Positions 1-11,553 of a stretch of 64,000 nt of DNA are shown here, one piece after another (positions within the stretch are counted from its first letter, which is position 1; the number at the start of each line of letters is the position of its first letter). Source of the stretch: Epiperipatus broadwayi (lineage: Eukaryota; Onychophora; Udeonychophora; Euonychophora; Peripatidae); NCBI GenBank assembly GCA_028023455.1, contig JAQFVV010006221.1:10399011-10463010 (forward strand). The letters are read 5' to 3'. The notes under the pieces were generated by a model. It did no database searches and had not been told where the DNA came from. It saw nothing but the letters and a program-made list of their open reading frames with translations. The position numbers were made by a program, and so were the translations under genes.

Positions 1-583
1 TATTTTTAATAAATGTTTTATTTAATTATTAGCCCATATGAATTGCTTGATTACATTCGATTCTCCATTTCCACACACACACACATATATGGTTAACATA
101 GCATAGCCCTAAAATATATAGATTTGCCAGTAGAAGTCAATTTATTTAATCTATCTGGAGATGATAAATCACCATATTACAGTGCTAATAATATATTCTA
201 CTTTGCTTAGAATAGGTGGTGATGTGGATAAAAAGATACCCGATCCTCATCATTATCTATCTTATATTAAATATGATAATTGATAATTTTGCAATAGTTT
301 TATAATTAAATAAATGTGTGGCATATGATTAAATTAGTGTTACAGAATTGTTATTAATAAATGTTTTATTACTCTCATTTGCATCCTATATGAAGACCAT
401 ATCCTATAACCTCAACTGAGCTAAGCCATAGAATAATTACAATATAAGAATCTTTTAAATAAGTTTAAAAGCAATTTACAATTATAAATTTTATTCTATC
501 TTGTATAGAATTGGCACCTGGGCATTTATAAATCTAATAAAGTGTATAAGTGAAGAACACGGAGGTTAATATATATTACAATG

Positions 584-614
<31 letters not shown>

Positions 615-755
615 ACATTTTAAATAAATATTTGAAATCATTATTGTATATTTTAATATTTACTTTGTTAATAAAGACAAACCATCTTAAATGAATATCT
701 TCACTTTATATTTTGGATGAAGAATAAAATAATATCGAAACATTATGATTTTTAC
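1..755. other. AT-rich region, no gene seen
   Basis: Low-complexity AT-rich DNA with short CA and TA microsatellites (near 73-90 and 582-609). No reading frame, splice-flanked exon or recognisable repeat family was seen. Confidence 0.5.
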
Positions 756-817
756 AAAAGTAATTGCTATATAATGAGCATACCAATGAACTCCTAACAA
801 GTTTTTTGGCATATTCC

Positions 818-858
818 TTTCAGACCAGTTTCTAGCACTGGCTTTTATCAGTGAGACA
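818..858 (-). ncRNA. Hammerhead-like core, family B left arm (degenerate)
   Basis: On the minus strand the order is CTCA, CTGATAA, stem-loop, GAAAC, TG, GTC. Position 8 of the catalytic core reads A instead of the invariant G, so this arm should be inactive. It is the inverted partner of the copy at 866-906. Confidence 0.5.
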
Positions 859-865
859 CTAGGAT

Positions 866-906
866 CCCCTCACTGATGAAAACCAGAGCTAGAAACTGGT
901 CTGAGA
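866..906 (+). ncRNA. Hammerhead ribozyme core, family B
   Basis: The sequence has CTGATGA, a short stem II region, GAAA, a 2-bp stem III (AC/GT around TG) and the cleavage triplet GTC followed by TGAG, which pairs with the preceding CTCA as stem I. All catalytic boxes are present; stem II is poor, so activity is uncertain. Confidence 0.6.
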
Positions 907-1031
907 ATAGGGATATTCTGAAAAGCTTGTTAAGAACTATTGGCACTCTCATTATATAATATTTGTAATATAAGATTATTAAATTAAATCACATGATACA
1001 TGACTTGACTGCCTTGCAAAAAGTAATTGCT

Positions 1032-3315
1032 AAAAATATAAAAGGTAAATTGTATAATATGCCATTATAATCACAATTTTGGGTAGTACAATTTTAAATT
1101 AATTTTAAATTAATCCTATATTAATTACAACTTATCAAAATGTAGAATTTATTAATAAATTTGAAATTAATAATATCAAAAATGTTTTTTAATTTTATAA
1201 TAATGATTATATTTTCTCAACTTTATTTACTTTATATGTTAACTTTATGAACATATTTTACCTTTATTATTATAAAATTAATGCTACTGTAAAAATTACA
1301 TTTTCAATTGTATGCATAAAAAATAAAAAAATAAATATAACATATGTTTCAATATAGAAATTAAAAAAACACCAACAAACTTAATATAAATCCTGTACTA
1401 ATAGTTTAAATATAGTAAAAGAATTAGTCACTGCCTAAGCAATGCATGCTCTCAAATTTAGATATCAATACACACACACCTCTTACATAAACATAATCAC
1501 CATTCTTTCTTATACCTATTAAAATGTATATGCAGACATGCATACACCATAACTTTTAATTGTTATATACTTTACCACTATTGAACAGTGTCACATGCTT
1601 CATAATTTTTTTTTTTTAAAAAAAAAGTTAAATTTTAAGTGGCCTAAAGATTTTTTTTTAAAAAACAAAAAAAAATAAAAAATACTGCATCATAGTTTTC
1701 TTTTAGAATAAAACTTCTTAGTAGGAGGTGGGAGAAATGTATATGATAGAACTAAAGAAAAGTTAAAATTTTCTTTGTTCTCTCTTTTTAAAGAAAATAG
1801 CTTTTATAAAGTAACAACTAAATAAATATGTGCAATTTAGAATAAAATTAGTCTGCAAAAATTGGTTTGTAAAAAAAAACTTTTATTATATAATTAGTTT
1901 ATAAGATTTTGATTAATAATAGAATCAAAATCAATATCTGTATTAGTATAAATAAAACTGTAAACTGTCTTACAGAGAATGCTTAGATGAATCTGAGCAA
2001 GGGATTAAGATAACCAGAAATGGAAAAATAATTAAAAGACATTTTAAGTTAAGATCTAAATTAAAAAATAATGATAAGAAATTAAAATAATAGGAGAAAA
2101 AAGAGTATATAAAATCGCCCTCTCTATTATTGGTCAGTCTGGTTTGTGTTAAACAGTCGGGGCTGCAATTTGCTACATTATTCATCTGTTTGAATTATTA
2201 TTATTCAGTTTGGACAGAATGCAAAATCCGAACAACCAGAGATCCAGATATTCAGAACACAGTAGTAAGCCTGACACTAACTGCTATGGTCAACATTAAT
2301 AGAGAAGCCAAATAAGCCATGGAGATGTCTGACAGGGCTTCATGCCCCAAATCTCCATAAGTCAACTATTCTGCCTGGAACAAATACTGTAAACTGATAC
2401 CAAAATCATAAAGTAGATGCTACCATTATTCTATCTCTTTTCCCCAATGCTGAGTCACAGGATGTAAACAAGCCATGAAGCCATCAATGGTTAGAAATCG
2501 AGAAAATATGACTGAGAGATAACCTGGATCATGGTGAATTTAATTAAAACTTGATTCACCCACAGAGGAGTTGTCATAAAAGATTTGACCTCTCACTTTG
2601 TCACAAAATGGGATGTTTACATTTTTACCGACTGTAGATAAAATGTCTAAACATTGAAAACTAATTTTGAGAGAAAATACCATTTGCATCAATAAAAAAA
2701 AATTTCCACATTATCTTGATATTAAACTTCACCTATCATGCTTTTTTGTAACATGGTAAATTTGACAATTTTATTAAATCATTTGTAAACTTGTGTTTTT
2801 CTCAGAACAGCTTTCTTATAAACCGTTTCAAGCATTACAACTGTTTTCCCTGCCATTTTGTCTAAAAGAAAACAGAATTTCATATTATTGTTACTTTTCA
2901 TCTATTACAAAATCTCACCAAATATACAAAACATGCTTTATAAAAAAACAGGCTACATGGTATCATGATTTCATACAGTATTGTAATTTGGCAGATTAAA
3001 GTACCCACAAGAGGTATGTAACAGCAGAAGCATGTACAATAACAATAGCACTTTACAGAGAACAATTCCGGTTATTTTTTATCCCCCCCCCCCGTAAGTT
3101 TGATTGGGAAAAAACAAAAATATTGGACAGACTGGTAAAAATACATAGAAAAAAACTTAAAGAAGCCACTGACATGTTTATGGCAAATAATCCTACAAGT
3201 CAATCTAGTGTGATAATAATGTTTGGAAGCCATTTATTAACTTTGACCTTTAAAAAAAAGGAGAATGTCAGCAGGATCCTCATAGATAAATATATGAAAT
3301 TTACATTGGCTGTTG
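1032..3315. other. AT-rich intergenic or intronic DNA
   Basis: Low-complexity DNA with homopolymer runs (1607-1680) and a C11 tract near 3084. A more complex stretch at about 2110-2600 has no convincing frame; a short inverted repeat (ATGGAGAT / ATCTCCAT) lies near 2320-2360. No gene was found. Confidence 0.45.
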
Positions 3316-3317
3316 CT

Positions 3318-3510
3318 TTTGACAAAATAGGCTGGTTAGTTAGTTCATTGTCTTAAATTTAATATGAATGAATCTAAAGATCCAAATTTTGATTCCTATG
3401 CTACAACTGTCACTGGTCAGACAAGCAATGAAGAATGAAGAAAAATTAAACTATTTGTTATAATCAATAGTTGAATGTATTTCAAAAGTTTAAATAGTGC
3501 AATTTTTTTA
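3318..3510 (+). mobile_element. tRNA-derived SINE (type 2), degenerate copy
   Basis: It matches the better copy at 32523. The tRNA-like head has an A-box region (ggctggttagttagttcat), then a B-box-like gattcctatgc segment, then the conserved tgtcactggtcagac body and an aaaagtttaaat tail. The promoter boxes are worn, so this is an old copy. Confidence 0.55.
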
Positions 3511-3677
3511 AAAAAACATTTAATAATTAATAATATTTAAATACAAGTGTAGTATATATACTTTAAACTAGATGTAATCAAATGGGATTTGAACTCAGAT
3601 TTTCAAGCTCCCTTCAGTCATACCCTCTATCTATTATAACCAATACACATGACCACATACATGTGAAAAAGATAAAT

Positions 3678-3734
3678 GATCCCCAATATATGTATTTCAT
3701 GCTGAATCAGCACTCATCAGTTGATCTGGTCATC
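3678..3734 (-). ncRNA. Hammerhead ribozyme core, family D
   Basis: Minus strand: CTGATGA, a 6-bp stem II (GTGCTG / CAGCAT with one wobble, loop ATT), GAAA, a stem III of AT/AT, cleavage after ATA, then TTGGGGATC, which can pair with the upstream GATCAA through a bulge. The core is complete. The AUA triplet is permitted but usually slow. Confidence 0.65.
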
Positions 3735-4230
3735 ACCTTCCACATGCATATATAGCGAGTGCTTGATTTTATATTAAGAAAGCAAATATTCAAACTTTAA
3801 TGGAGAGGCTTCAGTCTTCTCCACTCTCCAACTCTTCAGCTATCCATATCATTGAAAATCTGATGATGGCATGTTCAAAGCATTTGTTTGCCAACTGTGT
3901 TGTTATAACTATGTTGGCTGAAAGTCATTCTGACTCCTCATATATAGAACAAGCCCATTTAAATACACAGAAGAGGGATGGGCAGAATGTGACTGAATAT
4001 GTGATATTTAAATACAGTAAATATACTTTAAGTTAAATGATCAAACCCAGACTTTCAAACTCCCATTTAGTCATCCATTCTATCTTTTACAATAGATACA
4101 CGTGATCACACATGTGGAAAAGTAAATGATCTTTAATATACGCTGAGAAGTTGGATCCTATTCATTAAAGTTTGAAGATTTGTTATCTTAATATAAACAG
4201 AGCACTGATTATATATATGGGAGATGATGA

Positions 4231-4285
4231 TTTGGACCAACTGATGAGTGCTGGTTCAGCATGAAATAGACGTATACTGGAGATT
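4231..4285 (+). ncRNA. Hammerhead ribozyme core, family D
   Basis: CCAA, CTGATGA, a 6-bp stem II (GTGCTG, GTT, CAGCAT), GAAA, a 3-bp stem III (ATA, loop GACG, TAT), H17 = A, then CTGG. One mismatch disturbs stem I next to the cleavage site. Confidence 0.6.
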
Positions 4286-4539
4286 GTTTACTTTATCACA
4301 TGATGTTGGAACTAATCCAACATCTAATTACAACTTATTTCAGGATAGTGATTTTGCAAATACATTAGATAGATTTGTGATAATTTTCATTGGATGTTAT
4401 TTTTAAATAAACTGCATTTGGGGTCTCCAGGAAGATTACCATATATATGACAGTGAAAGATTCAATATTATATTTGTGATTTATAATTGTAAGGCTCGTG
4501 CTTGCAGACGGAAAGATTTTTTGATAAGTGATCGAAGTG

Positions 4540-7500
4540 ATCTATAACAGGGGTAGCCAACTTTTGTGTTCATAAGATCGACTTTTTATTTTGAAAATGT
4601 GTTGCGATCGACTTGTTGTCATAGGCGTAGTCTAAGTGGAAAAAGATGTGAAATACATACTATTTTTATATATCTACCTACGTAAAAAATAAAAATTATT
4701 TAACAGGCTAAAAAACTCATGTCCGTGGGAATTAAAGCAACATGATTACTATTAACAATATTTATTAATTCAAATTAGCTACTGATAAAGACATATTTAG
4801 AATTTATTTTATTATCTCAACATTAATGGGAACTGTGTTTGCATGTCTCTAACCAAGGAATCATAATTAGGTGTATATCCTGACAAAGATAATAATAAAG
4901 AATCCTCAGTATGGAAATCAGTTAGGGCAGAACGTTGTTTAGTCTTCGTTAACTTTAAGTATGAAAATGCCGATTCACACAGATATGTAGATCCGAAACA
5001 AGAATAAATATATTCGCTACATTTGATGATATTGGGATATTTTTCTCGGTTGACATATTTCCAAAAATCTTCAAATTTTCTAGCTTGTAAGATTCAATCA
5101 GTTTGTAAAATTATAATTTCATTTTCTAAAGCCTTTTGCTCCATATGAAATATGTCTGAACTTTTTTGGCTAATGCGTTTCACATTTAAATCTTTTTTAA
5201 AAGGAAAAGATATACATTCCACAATTTCTTTAATTTTTTCAAATTCTTGGAATCTTACCTTAAAATCTTCAATTACTTTTTGGATTTCCGCAACATATTT
5301 GTCGATATTATAATTAATATTTTTATGCTTTTGTAGGTGATCCGCCATATTTGGAAAATGATTCAGATTATTTTGTTGCAGATCTTCTATTGGCATAATA
5401 AATTTTGTCTTATATGCATCTACACAGCTGATCATATCAATTACTGTTTTATTTCTACCTTGTACTTCCATATTTAAATGACTTAAGATTGAAGTAAAAT
5501 CGGTTAGAAAAGCTAAGTCACTTGGCCAAGTTTCATCATTTAAATTTTCACATTTACCATCTTGGATCGCATGGAGAAAATCTATTACTTTAGGCAATAA
5601 ATCACGAAATTGTTGCAGAATTTTACCTCTGCTTAACCATCTTACATTGGTATGTAATAATAATTCAGGTTGGCCTTCATCGAGTTGCAGTTGGAAGAGA
5701 TGTTGTTTGAGGGAACTTCCTCAAATTAAATTAACAATTTTAAATGCTATGTCCATTACTTCTTTTGTGTCTAGTCTCTTGCTGGCTAACACTTGCTGGT
5801 GAATTATGCAGTGGTAGCTCAAAAAAGCTGGGAATTCATCTTCATTTTGACATAGGGCTATAAATCCATTTATACGACCTATCATTGCAGCTGCACCATC
5901 CATTGTTATTAAAACTAATTTAAAAAGTGGTACTTTCAAATCATTGAGCAAGTTTTTAAAGGCTTTGAATATATCTACACCTCTAGTTCTTTCTTTCAAA
6001 GAAATCAGACCCAGCAATTCTTCTTTAGATGTAAAATCTTTAAAAACCATACGAATGAAAACAAGTAACTGTGCTGTATCACTTTTATCTGTTGATTCAT
6101 CACATTGAAGGGAAAAACAAGAACATCTATTAATATCATTATATAACTGGTCTTTTACATTTCCACTCATCTTCTCAATTCATCGCACCACAGTGTTTCG
6201 AGATAGTTGCAGATCTTGAATTGCAGCAATAATTTCACTCTTGTTATGAAAATTGCTAAAAAGTGAATCTGACATTTCCAAAAAAGTTTCCTTTACAAAT
6301 TCACCTTCAGAAAATGGTTTACATTTTTTTGCTAAAAGATAGCTTACTTTGAATGATGCTGTAGTTACTGCTTGTTACTTCAACATTGGCTTTTTAAAAA
6401 CTTTTTGTTGATTTTTTAATTGAGTTTTAAGATCCCTAACTTTACGTTTTCTCAATTCGATACTTTGTGAATAATTTGTTTGATACTTGTTATGTACACT
6501 AAAAAATGTCTCTCCAGATTACCCTTTTTAGCAATAGCTATCGAGGTAAAGCATATTAAGCATCAACATTTATCATTCACCATTATAAAAAAGTAGTCAA
6601 GTTCCCATTCTTCATTGAAATGATAAGTTTTCGATTTTTTTGGTTTACTACTCATGTTCAAGGGTATACTAAAATGAAAAAAGAAATACTTATGACAATT
6701 TTATTTCCCCAAACTTAACTGATAAAAATTGAATATTCAAAGTAAATAATAAATATTGAATTAAATGTTTTCCAAGAAAATTAAAAACTCATGAACTGCG
6801 TCATTAACTTCAATAACGACTTCAGCTTAAATGTCTGTTGCCGAGAAGGCTCATTAATCATGTAAATAGATATAGATAAGAAAAGCCACAATTTAAATTA
6901 AAGCATAAGAAAAGGTACTTACATTTTAAACAGAAGAAAAATTTAAACTCCACGTGGTCACCGTCGATAGAAAATATTGATTAATAATAATAATATTGTT
7001 CATACAGGGGCACTACTACATTCTGAATATTAGAGAATGAACATTTAGTAATGAAAACTGAGAGTTTTTATATCAAATCTTTCTCTTCCCCTGCATAAGT
7101 CATAACTTGATGACAACTTTAAGTCCTATATTTCAGTTTCTAACACTACTTTATTAAATCTTAGTAAAGACAAAAACTCCAGCTGAGTAATTGATAAATA
7201 ATGCTGGTCCAGTGATTTTGCCTTTGTCTTACATTTATTTTTAATTTTTTTTTTTTTTAAATTTCAGCTCTTAGTTTCCAGGTGTGAGTCAAAATGATTT
7301 CCAAGAAATAAATCTTTTTTAAAAAAGAGATTTAAGTTCTGTAAAGTGTAAACATTCTCTTATATGTGTAACACTATCACACTGAATTTAGGATTTTATA
7401 TGCAAGCAAATTTATAACTAAATTTATATTAACTTAAAATAGACAATTTAGAAAAGTTGTAAGTTCACAAAATCTATCACATTACAGTTTCCTTCGCATA

Positions 7501-8159
7501 TATACATAAGTGTGCTTCTACACACACAATAATGTCTACACAACTTACTTTAATTTATTATTTTAAATTAGAACTGCATATTATAGTTATATGCATACAG
7601 ATATTATTAGCTAATTAATGTGCAATATGAATATATGCACATACTCATTAACAGAACTTTTATACAATATTTTAGTATTAATTTAAAATATACATGGACT
7701 TGGATGGATTTGAATTAGAGAAAATTATACTACTATGAAACATAGTAGTCTGAAACTGGAAGATAGATAAATCATACTGTTTCACTACTAAAGAAAAGAA
7801 GCTATCGTATAACACTACCAAATATTCAAGATAAATAGCTGTGTTTTTTTGAGTCAATAACTGCATGCATACTGTTGCATTTGCATGTTATGTTCACGCG
7901 TTGCATTTGGTTACAAAAACACATTAAGTCAAGATTAAAAATATTATTTTCAATAATGATACGACTTATTGGACTTTACCTATCTAGAATTGAAAAAAAA
8001 TTTAAAACAAAAACAAAAATAACAAAAAAAGTTTAAAATCTTGACAATTTCTTTCACTCATAATTGGACGGTTCTTGCCAGCCAGTTCATGGCAGATTGG
8101 CCTAGTGATCGACCAAAATTGGCTTTGCGATCGACTTTTTGGACACCCCTGATCTATAA
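4540..8159 (-). mobile_element. Complete hAT transposon with TIRs and 8-bp TSD
   Basis: The element spans 4548-8151. Its ends are CAGGGGTAGCCAAC and, on the other strand, CAGGGGTGTCCAAA, flanked by a perfect 8-bp duplication atctataa at 4540-4547 and 8152-8159. An 8-bp TSD with CAGGG-type ends is diagnostic of the hAT superfamily. Subterminal gatcgac repeats lie near both ends. The transposase remnant reads on the minus strand (4812-6655); the remaining 1.5 kb towards 8151 is AT-rich and non-coding. The termini are intact although the gene is broken, so a related transposase could still act on it. Confidence 0.9.
4812..6655 (-). pseudogene. hAT transposase (ZBED/GTF2IRD2-like), broken
   Basis: About 614 codons from an ATG at 6655 to a TAA at 4812-4814, the usual length for animal hAT transposases domesticated as ZBED or SCAND3-like proteins. 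The N-terminus (MSSKPKKSKTYHFNEEWE) leads into a BED-type zinc finger with CxxC interrupted by an in-frame TGA. The catalytic region at 5721-6170 has LQCDESTDKSD and a TMDGAAAMIGRINGF block; 5094-5597 is the helical insertion region. The C-terminal dimerisation motif (CESAFSYLKLTKTKQRSAL) is still readable near 4880-4980. Several stops and frameshifts separate the blocks, so it cannot make an active enzyme. Confidence 0.88.
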
Positions 8160-9049
8160 TACTGAATGTGATTTCGATAATTTATTACTGTTTAGCTATG
8201 ATTTATATATTATACAAAAGTATACTTTCAATATTTGTAAATTATTCTTGAAAAAATATTACCAATAAATATTTGTATGAATATTTTAAAAAATAAAATA
8301 ATAAACTTATTAATGATTTCAAATATTTTTATTAAATAAAGTGGAAAAATAAAACAGTTTTTTAAAATTGTTGTAATAACTAAATATCTAATAATCAATG
8401 AGAAGATATATAAGTATATTTTTATAACTAGAATAATTGTACTGATTTGAAGAAAACTGCAGGAAATGGTGCAATATATATCCCAATTTACTCCAGGAAA
8501 AAAATGCAGTATTGTCTCACCCTGATAAAATTCTGAGAGCTGATTTTTGAAAGTTCGTTCAATTATTTTCATGACTTGCGCAGAACGATTGACTCAAAAA
8601 TTAGAGATTTTTGGATTGAAGTTCAACCTGTCACTTCTGATGTTTCAGTAAAGCATTGTTATTTTTTATACATATTTTCTTCTTACATAAAAATAATTTA
8701 TACTTACATAATGATTACTTATGCATATAGTAAAACATTTCAAAATAAAAATAAACAACAGTTATTTCCCAATTACAAAATGCTATTTGCAACTCAGTTC
8801 GTTCAGTTTTTCTTTTATATTATACAATGACAAAATAAGTCATTTATAGATTATTTATAAGATGAAATTTGCAGATAAGTCTAAATTATCCAATAATGAC
8901 AACTCCGCTTCTTTCTATTTTTCTTTCGTTTTCTCTTCATTTTTTTTTTTTAGTTATTTTATCAACTTTCTTAAATCAGTTAGATTGATGTGGTGTGATG
9001 CGCTGTGACTTCTCCTTATACGGAGTCAGTAATTTCTCAGAAACTAGGC
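8160..9049. other. AT-rich region, no gene seen
   Basis: Open frames here are AT-rich and low in complexity, with no domain or splice structure. Nothing further was identified. Confidence 0.4.
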
Positions 9050-9790
9050 CCCAAGAAACCTGTTAGCTACTTTGCCTTCCCTTTCCATTCCCCACCCCAT
9101 GTTTTCTCATATTCTTCTTTATCCTGCTCCATCCCATTTCCATAACATAATCTTTGTCAACTCCATGGCCTTTACATCTAAAACCCCCTTATCTTTTTCC
9201 AAACGCAGCATAAAAACAAATAAGCCACTTTCCGTATAATCACTTTTGTTCATATTTATTCTTCCACATTGTACCCTTTCTTATTTCAGACATTTACATT
9301 CAATTAACAGATGCCTAATATTTTTTATGCCTTCCTTACACAACATGCAGACTAAATCACCCATATTTTTCCATTTATGTGTATATTTTCTTGTTGCTAA
9401 AGATCCTGTTTGAACCTTAAACAGTAAACTACTTTCCTTGTTATTATCATAAATTATCTCACACCCAATATTCTGTTTACTTCTATAAATATTTAAATTA
9501 TTTTTAGTCTCCATACTAGCTCTCCATCTCTCCAATTCCCCATTCTTTATTAATGCATCACATTCTTCTATCCCATTTTTTAACACTCAACAATTCTCTT
9601 AACACAATCATTGCACCTTTTGTATAAATATATTGACATAAATTATTTATCTAGATCTTCTGCATATCACATTACCTTTCACACCCCTGCCCTTTATTCA
9701 TAACCCAATTAAATACTATTTTGGCTATTCTTTTATTAACCATAAATTGCAATCTAACTCGCATTTTCTATAATACAACTTTTTTGTTGT
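9050..9790 (-). pseudogene. Non-LTR retrotransposon C-terminal fragment
   Basis: On the minus strand, 9281-9586 encodes a 101-residue block ending in CMLCKEGIKNIRHLLIEC, the CxxC-H-C zinc-knuckle-like signature found downstream of the reverse transcriptase of jockey/CR1-type LINEs. Coding similarity continues in other frames towards 9050 (KAMELTKIMLWKWDG). The reverse transcriptase itself is absent, so this is a truncated relic. Confidence 0.65.
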
Positions 9791-10079
9791 GCTACAGAAA
9801 GCAGGCCGCTATGTCGCATACGCAGTACAGCATGCATGTCGCAAAGCAGCAAATACATTTTCCAAATTCCCACAATTTATAAAATAATTACGGCTTGATG
9901 AGAGAGTTTGTATTTGAATTGTATTTAAATGTTGTTTTCATTGGATTTTTTTTTATTTTAAACTATTGAAATGTTCAGATTTTTTAAAACAATAATTATA
10001 AGAGTTTTTACAATGTACTGTATTGAACTTTTATTTGGGAAAATGTTAAATATCTATGTTTTTATTGAGATGCAATTAG

Positions 10080-10680
10080 GTAACGTGTCAAGTAACTTAC
10101 TATTAGTAACATTCCACAAGACAAAGAAGTTTCTACCGTCTGTATATTTTTGAAGTAAAAAGGAGCGGTACGAAAAAAATATCCAGTAAGAAAAGTCCAA
10201 ATATACAGTTTTTTTTGTAAATTTAATAAAAAGCAAATATTATAAAGATGTTTAATAAGTAAAGAAGACATTTGTATGTGTTTGTTGTTGTTTAAAAAAG
10301 TTTGAGTTTCTTTCTTCTGTCCGAGTACGGTTATGATTTTGAATTTTTTTATTTTAGTATTACAAAAAAAACAGAACACTAACCCTAAAACTAACCCTAA
10401 CCCAAACTAACCCTAAAACTAACTCTAAACCTAACCCTAAACTAACCCTAAAACTAACCCTAAATCTAACCGTAACAACTTTTACTTTTATTACGATTAT
10501 TATTTTTTTAGTTAAACAACAACAAAAAAAGTCGTAACACAAGTAAAAAAATATCCGATAGAAAATTGATTAAAAAAAAGCCATAACACAAGTAAAAAAA
10601 TATCTGATAGAAAATTGATAAAAAAAAGCCGTAACACAATTTAAAAAAGTATACGATATAAAAAACACGAATCAAATTGT
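10080..10680 (-). repeat. Dispersed repeat with telomere-like core (copy 1)
   Basis: The core at about 10377-10475 is a run of ctaaccctaa/aaactaaccc units, an irregular telomere-like tract. Beside it, about 10500-10680 holds three units of roughly 50 bp (gtaacacaagtaaaaaaata...gatagaaaattgat). On the other side, 10180-10376 matches 46130-46320 in inverted orientation, including the opposite-strand forms of ctgtccgagtacggttatga. The telomere-like tract is therefore an internal part of a dispersed repeat, not a chromosome end. Confidence 0.7.
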
Positions 10681-10749
10681 AATTTGTTGATTTTATTTTA
10701 CATTTATTATTAGCATTTAAATTGTATACGTTAATAAAAAATAATATTT

Positions 10750-10929
10750 AAAAAAGACGATTTTGTTTTGTTTTTATTTTTGCATTACAAAAAAGCACAG
10801 AAAAATTATTAAAATCAATGGCCCGTGAATGTTCATATTTTATAGTTTCAGCGTGAAAATGGCACCATCCAACAGCATCTTTATCTATAATACAAGCACC
10901 CTTTGCTTCATTAAGACTCTCATCATGAG
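10750..10929 (-). CDS. Candidate exon, unknown protein
   Basis: The minus strand reads open after an acceptor-like TATAAAAG at 10930 and continues 59 codons to a TAA near 10750; a possible donor GTAATG lies inside at about 10783. The first 40 residues (starting THDESLNEAKGACIIDKDAV, then GWCHFHAETIKYEHSRAIDF) have balanced composition, unlike the Asn/Ile/Lys-rich frames around it. I do not recognise the family. It has no start codon, so it would be an internal or terminal exon, or a fragment of a mobile element. Confidence 0.3.
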
Positions 10930-10934
10930 TCTTT

Positions 10935-11332
10935 TATAACTATGATATTAAGATTATGTATGTGTGCAAATATATTTTCATCCCTTAATTATACACAATA
11001 ATTGAAACTCCAACATTGTATCTTTCTTTTTATTGTTATTATTATTGTTTTCTTTCTCTTGATACTTTTTCTAGAATTATAATGGCTACTAATAGTTATA
11101 ATGGTTTGTTTTGATCTTCATTTATTTTGTAACTATGTTGTTGTTGTTGTTTTTTTGTATTGTTATTTACATTTCTGAAAATTTGATAGAATTTAATAAT
11201 CAATTTTCTGTAAAGTTTAATTATAATTTCAAATAACTTACAATAAACTTTGGCAGAATACAATGTCAGCAAATTAATAAGAAGTTAATATACTGTTAGG
11301 TTTTTAGATCGCACACACACACACATATATAT
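10935..11332. other. AT-rich region, no gene seen
   Basis: Low-complexity AT-rich DNA with TTG/TTA runs and a CA microsatellite at about 11312-11325. Nothing recognisable. Confidence 0.4.
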
Positions 11333-11553
11333 AATAACAGTAAAAAATAATAAATATAATGGTGAATAACTATTATACACAGTTTCAGTCTACAGAAATA
11401 CTTTCAGTTAATTACTTAGATACTCTTCAACTGCCATTTAAATTTAAATGGCAGTTGAAGATGGTTAAGTAATTAACCAAAAGTAGTTTTACAGATTGAA
11501 AGACTGCGTATAATAATTAATCACCATTATATTTATTATTTTTTATTGTTATT
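11333..11553. repeat. Fold-back palindrome (about 100-bp arms)
   Basis: The left arm begins aataacagtaaaaaataata and the right arm ends with its near-complement at 11553. The centre is ccatttaaatttaaatgg near 11440. The arms differ by a few substitutions and small indels. No hammerhead core or coding sequence lies inside. Confidence 0.75.

Larger units (their letters stand above)
756..1031 (+). mobile_element. Family B HHR-bearing retroelement with 13-bp TSD
   Basis: A 250-bp insertion (769-1018) flanked by the 13-bp direct repeat aaaagtaattgct at 756-768 and 1019-1031. The inner part (about 777-950) is a fold-back whose two arms each carry a hammerhead core; the right end carries the family motif around ...catgatacatgacttgact. 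TSDs of this length are typical of target-primed reverse transcription rather than cut-and-paste transposition. No protein is encoded, so mobility would have to come from another element. Confidence 0.75.
3570..4300. mobile_element. Family D HHR plus tRNA-like element, fold-back locus
   Basis: Three partial copies lie together: minus-oriented at about 3575-3790, a minus-oriented tail fragment at about 4037-4160, and a plus-oriented part at about 4165-4290. The element runs from an AT-rich head through a hammerhead core to the conserved ttggggat / cacatgt / gatcatgtgtat body, and ends in a tRNA-like segment with a B-box-like gagttcaaatcc. The head-to-head order makes much of the locus palindromic. 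Boundaries and TSD are not resolved. Confidence 0.6.

Noticed and set aside
10377-10475. A true telomere or chromosome end
   Set aside because: The tract is irregular, internal, and shared with a second locus through homologous flanks.
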